Position numbers and translations under genes: made by a program
Assembly: GCF_000332335.1 (NCBI RefSeq)
Contig: NZ_KB235948.1
Span: 5,178,343 to 5,242,342 of the forward strand
Length of the DNA: 64,000 bases
Reading direction: 5' to 3'
Origin: Kamptonema formosum PCC 10802
Lineage (GTDB): Bacteria; Cyanobacteriota; Cyanobacteriia; Cyanobacteriales; Oscillatoriaceae
In this document: positions 61,858 to 64,000 of the stretch, piece after piece
How the letters are laid out: the number at the start of each line of letters is the position of its first letter
Position numbering within the stretch: position 1 is the stretch's first letter
The notes under the pieces: model-generated
What the model was told of the DNA's origin: nothing
Seen by the model: only the letters and a program-made list of their open reading frames with translations
Databases searched by the model: none

Positions 61858-61954
61858 TTGTAGCCTCTCTCATATTAGTGAGAGACTGAGAAACCCGGTT
61901 TCTTTAAGAAACCGGGTTTCTGGGCCGCAGTTCATCCCACTGAGAAACGCTATA
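61858..61954. repeat. Palindromic repeat upstream of the TPR lipoprotein gene
   Basis: TGTAGCCTCTCTCATATTAGTGAGAGACTGAG, two perfect palindromes, then CAGTTCATCCCACTGAGAAACGCTATA. The TATA end is 24 bases ahead of ATG 61978. Confidence 0.92.
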
Positions 61955-61977
61955 TTTTTCGTTGACCTATCAGAAGT

Positions 61978-63321
61978 ATGATAAAATTATTAACCTCTTT
62001 CGCCACCGGCTTGCTAGGAATCGTTCTGCTCACCGGCTGCGACCGCGCCGCTCAACAAGCCAAGCCACTTCTGCCAAAGGAGCCGGCGCAGGCGCAAATC
62101 GCACAAACCGCTCAACGTGAGCCTAAACTCAGAGGCATTCCCCTCTCCTGCTACCTTCGCGTCCCACCCCTGGGCGTATACCCCCATCAGGCGTTTAACA
62201 CCTACGATACAGTCAGCAATGAGTCCCGTCAGTGGGCGGAAATCGCGCTCGCTTACGCAAAAGCGGGAGAGTTCGAGAAAGCCATCGAGCTGACTGAAAA
62301 ACTGGATGACTCGCTGATGTACTCTCAGCAGGAGACGCTGATTGAAATCGCCGGTTTGCTATCAGCAGCCGGTCAGTACGACAAAGCCCTGCAGCTGGTT
62401 GAGCGCATTAAGTACGAGGAGAGATATAAAGCCGAGTTAGTGGCTAGAGTCGCCCGCCAGTATGCTGCCGCCGGCAACCGGCAGCAAGCGGAGCGGACTT
62501 TTTCTCGCGCTGTGCAGCTGGCGAAAACCCTTGGAGATCTGCAAGCCCCAGCAGCGCTGGCAGAAATTGCCACCGAGTACGCCGCCGCCGGTCAATTTGA
62601 CAGAGCCGCGCAACTCGCTGGAACGATTAAGGATGAAAACAGCAAATCTCTGGCGCTGGCGCAGATAGCCGGTGAGTACGCCCGGAGCGGTCAGTTCGAC
62701 GCTGCGGTGCGCCTGGCTAATAGTATTAAGGATGACTATTACAAAGGTACGGCGCTGGCTGGGATAGGGAAGTACGCCACAGTGGCCCAACTCGATAAAC
62801 TGGTGGGCGAAACGAATAGGATTAAGGATGAAATTCACCGAGTCGCAGCGAGAGCTGCCATAGCGAGCAGGTATGTGGCCCTGCGGGAGTTCGACCGGGC
62901 TGTGCGGCTGGCTAAAACTTTTGCAGCGCACGACGATCTGCTGTCGCCGCTTGCCGGTGAATACGCTGCCGCCGGCAGGTTTGACTTGGCTGTGGAACTC
63001 GCTAACTCGATTAAGAATGAATCTTGGAAACAGCCGGCTTTGCTGAAAATTGCTGAAGAATATGTCGCCGCCGGCAAACCCACTGAAGCTCTGAAGTTCG
63101 CCAGCGCTCTCCAGTCAAAGGAGGTGAAAATCCGGGCGTTGAGGGCGATGGCTCAAAAGGATGCGGAAGCGGGGGAATACGCCCGCGCCTTGGAGCGATA
63201 CCGCCAAGCCCTGGAAGTGGCCAAAACCATACAGCCCCCTCCGGAATATTCCCCAGAGGCTATTTATGGCATTGAGGAATACTCCATCCCTCTAATTAAG
63301 TGCTCCCAGGGGCAGGGCTAA
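61978..63321 (+). CDS. Helical-repeat lipoprotein
   Basis: 447 residues. The lipoprotein signal LLGIVLLTGCDRA has the lipobox LLTG-Cys21, so the mature protein is acylated at Cys21. From about residue 80 it carries eight to nine tandem TPR-like repeats, consensus ALAxIAxxYAxAGQFDxAxxLAxTIKD. A short cysteine (LSCYLRVPP) follows the lipobox. The repeat class matches that of the exported protein at 57714. Anchoring to a membrane with a long helical solenoid suggests a scaffold. Palindromic repeat and TATA end lie upstream. Confidence 0.85.
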   Translation: MIKLLTSFATGLLGIVLLTGCDRAAQQAKPLLPKEPAQAQIAQTAQREPKLRGIPLSCYLRVPPLGVYPHQAFNTYDTVSNESRQWAEIALAYAKAGEFEKAIELTEKLDDSLMYSQQETLIEIAGLLSAAGQYDKALQLVERIKYEERYKAELVARVARQYAAAGNRQQAERTFSRAVQLAKTLGDLQAPAALAEIATEYAAAGQFDRAAQLAGTIKDENSKSLALAQIAGEYARSGQFDAAVRLANSIKDDYYKGTALAGIGKYATVAQLDKLVGETNRIKDEIHRVAARAAIASRYVALREFDRAVRLAKTFAAHDDLLSPLAGEYAAAGRFDLAVELANSIKNESWKQPALLKIAEEYVAAGKPTEALKFASALQSKEVKIRALRAMAQKDAEAGEYARALERYRQALEVAKTIQPPPEYSPEAIYGIEEYSIPLIKCSQGQG

Positions 63322-63922
63322 GGCGGCGGCTCCTCCTTTTTTCAATCCCGTTTTTCAATCCCGTTGCCGGGATTCAGCTGGCCAAAAATAGTCTTCTCCT
63401 GCCCCCTGCTGAAATCATTATCGCATTCAGTTCGGCAGATTTGCATCGGGCGGGACGCTCGCTATTTATCGACCCGCCCCTGCCAGGGAAAGGGAAGGAA
63501 TTTTGGCCCTATGCCCGATGGCCTATGCCCGATGCCCGATGTCCGATGGCGTATGCCCGATGGCGTATGCCCTGCGCCCTGCGCCCTGGCGTGAGAGAGC
63601 CCGACCCCCTGCCCTTCAAGAAAATAGGGGGGGCTCTCTCACCGAGCCGGTGGCCCACCTTGAGCGCCGGCAGCCGGTAGGAGTGCCCCTTGCCGGTGCG
63701 GTGCCCCTGACTCACCGAGCGCCTAATTTGACATGGGCCACACCCTGCATCCGGCCCTCTGAGGGCCAAGGAATGCCCGGTGCACTCCTCAAGTATGAGT
63801 TAGAAAAAAAGTTTTGCGTCTTCACGAGTTCTTCACACTTGAGAGCTAGTCTGGAAACACAAGCAGCTCAGAAACACAAGCAGCTCAGTACCGCCCCCTA
63901 GCAAGCCCACCTGGAAACGATC
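63322..63922. other. Intergenic region with a degenerate repeat
   Basis: About 600 bases. A run of CCCGATG/CCTATG/CCTGCGC units lies at about 63510-63592. No gene was recognised; frames here are repeat-derived. The last 50 bases may carry the promoter of the next gene. Confidence 0.55.
63510..63592. repeat. Low-complexity repeat, GCCCGATG/GCGTATG units
   Basis: About ten degenerate 7-10-base units (GCCCGATG, GCCTATG, GCGTATG, CCCTGCG). Same class as the arrays at 35455 and 37838. Confidence 0.85.
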
Positions 63923-64000
63923 ATGTTGCCCTCTTCCTACGTCATTTTGCTGACAGTCGCTTTCTTTGCCGTCTGCGTTTATTTACGGTCTTCTCACGAC
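63923..64000 (+). CDS. 5' end of a membrane-protein gene (truncated by window)
   Basis: A frame from ATG 63923 stays open to the edge, 26 codons: MLPSSYVILLTVAFFAVCVY then LRSSHD. It is a plain N-terminal membrane segment followed by a polar/basic turn. The ribosome site (GGAAACGATC) is weak. Family not identifiable. Confidence 0.5.
   Translation, partial: MLPSSYVILLTVAFFAVCVYLRSSHD

Overview
The window reads as chromosomal DNA of a filamentous, Microcoleus/Oscillatoria-like cyanobacterium. The evidence is a ChlH-type magnesium chelatase large subunit with the N-terminal DUF3479 region, the cyanobacterial families DUF1400 and DUF3122, a GH57/DUF3536 glycoside hydrolase, zinc-ribbon Ser/Thr kinases with WD40 or RDD tails, a CHAT/TPR protein, a giant PAS/GAF/GGDEF/EAL protein, and abundant short interspersed palindromic repeats. 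The genus is inference. No transposase, phage gene, rRNA, convincing tRNA or CRISPR array was seen.

Layout: 1-5 kb holds a truncated gene at the edge, a small DNA-methyltransferase-like protein, an unknown A+T-rich gene, a DUF1400 alpha/beta hydrolase and a convergent REC-histidine kinase. 6-27.4 kb is a large extracellular polysaccharide locus: WecB/TagA-type transferase, Wzx flippase, Wzy-like polymerase, several GT4 and GT2 glycosyltransferases, a hexapeptide acyltransferase and a putative secreted glycoside hydrolase on the + strand, then a facing arm on the - strand with a Wzz-type co-polymerase, a processive GT2 and a GT4. An initiating phosphoglycosyltransferase and an outer-membrane exporter are not in the window. 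27.4-31 kb is gene-poor, with a decayed stretch and small genes. 31-41 kb carries GH57, a Ca2+/H+ exchanger, a one-domain MVL-type lectin and two related kinases. 41.5-53.6 kb carries the GGDEF/EAL protein, RecQ, GDPD, an SPFH protein, an RnfD-like/DUF2330 pair, an SRAP protein and an orphan HicB. 53.7-64 kb holds the ChlH-like protein, two helical-repeat proteins flanking a CHAT/TPR protein, and the start of another gene.

The most interesting non-genic signal is a near-perfect dyad, TTGCCA-N3-TGGCAA, usually followed by CACGC. It occurs four times, each time upstream of and oriented with a transcription unit of the polysaccharide locus, so it looks like the operator of an undescribed regulon. 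The second theme is repeats acting on genes: a palindromic family built on AGAAACCCGGTTTCT places a CGCTATA(AT) end next to at least six gene starts, supplies the C-terminus of one glycosyltransferase, and other palindromes sit in frame inside the ChlH-like and kinase genes. All functions come from reading motifs; no search was run.
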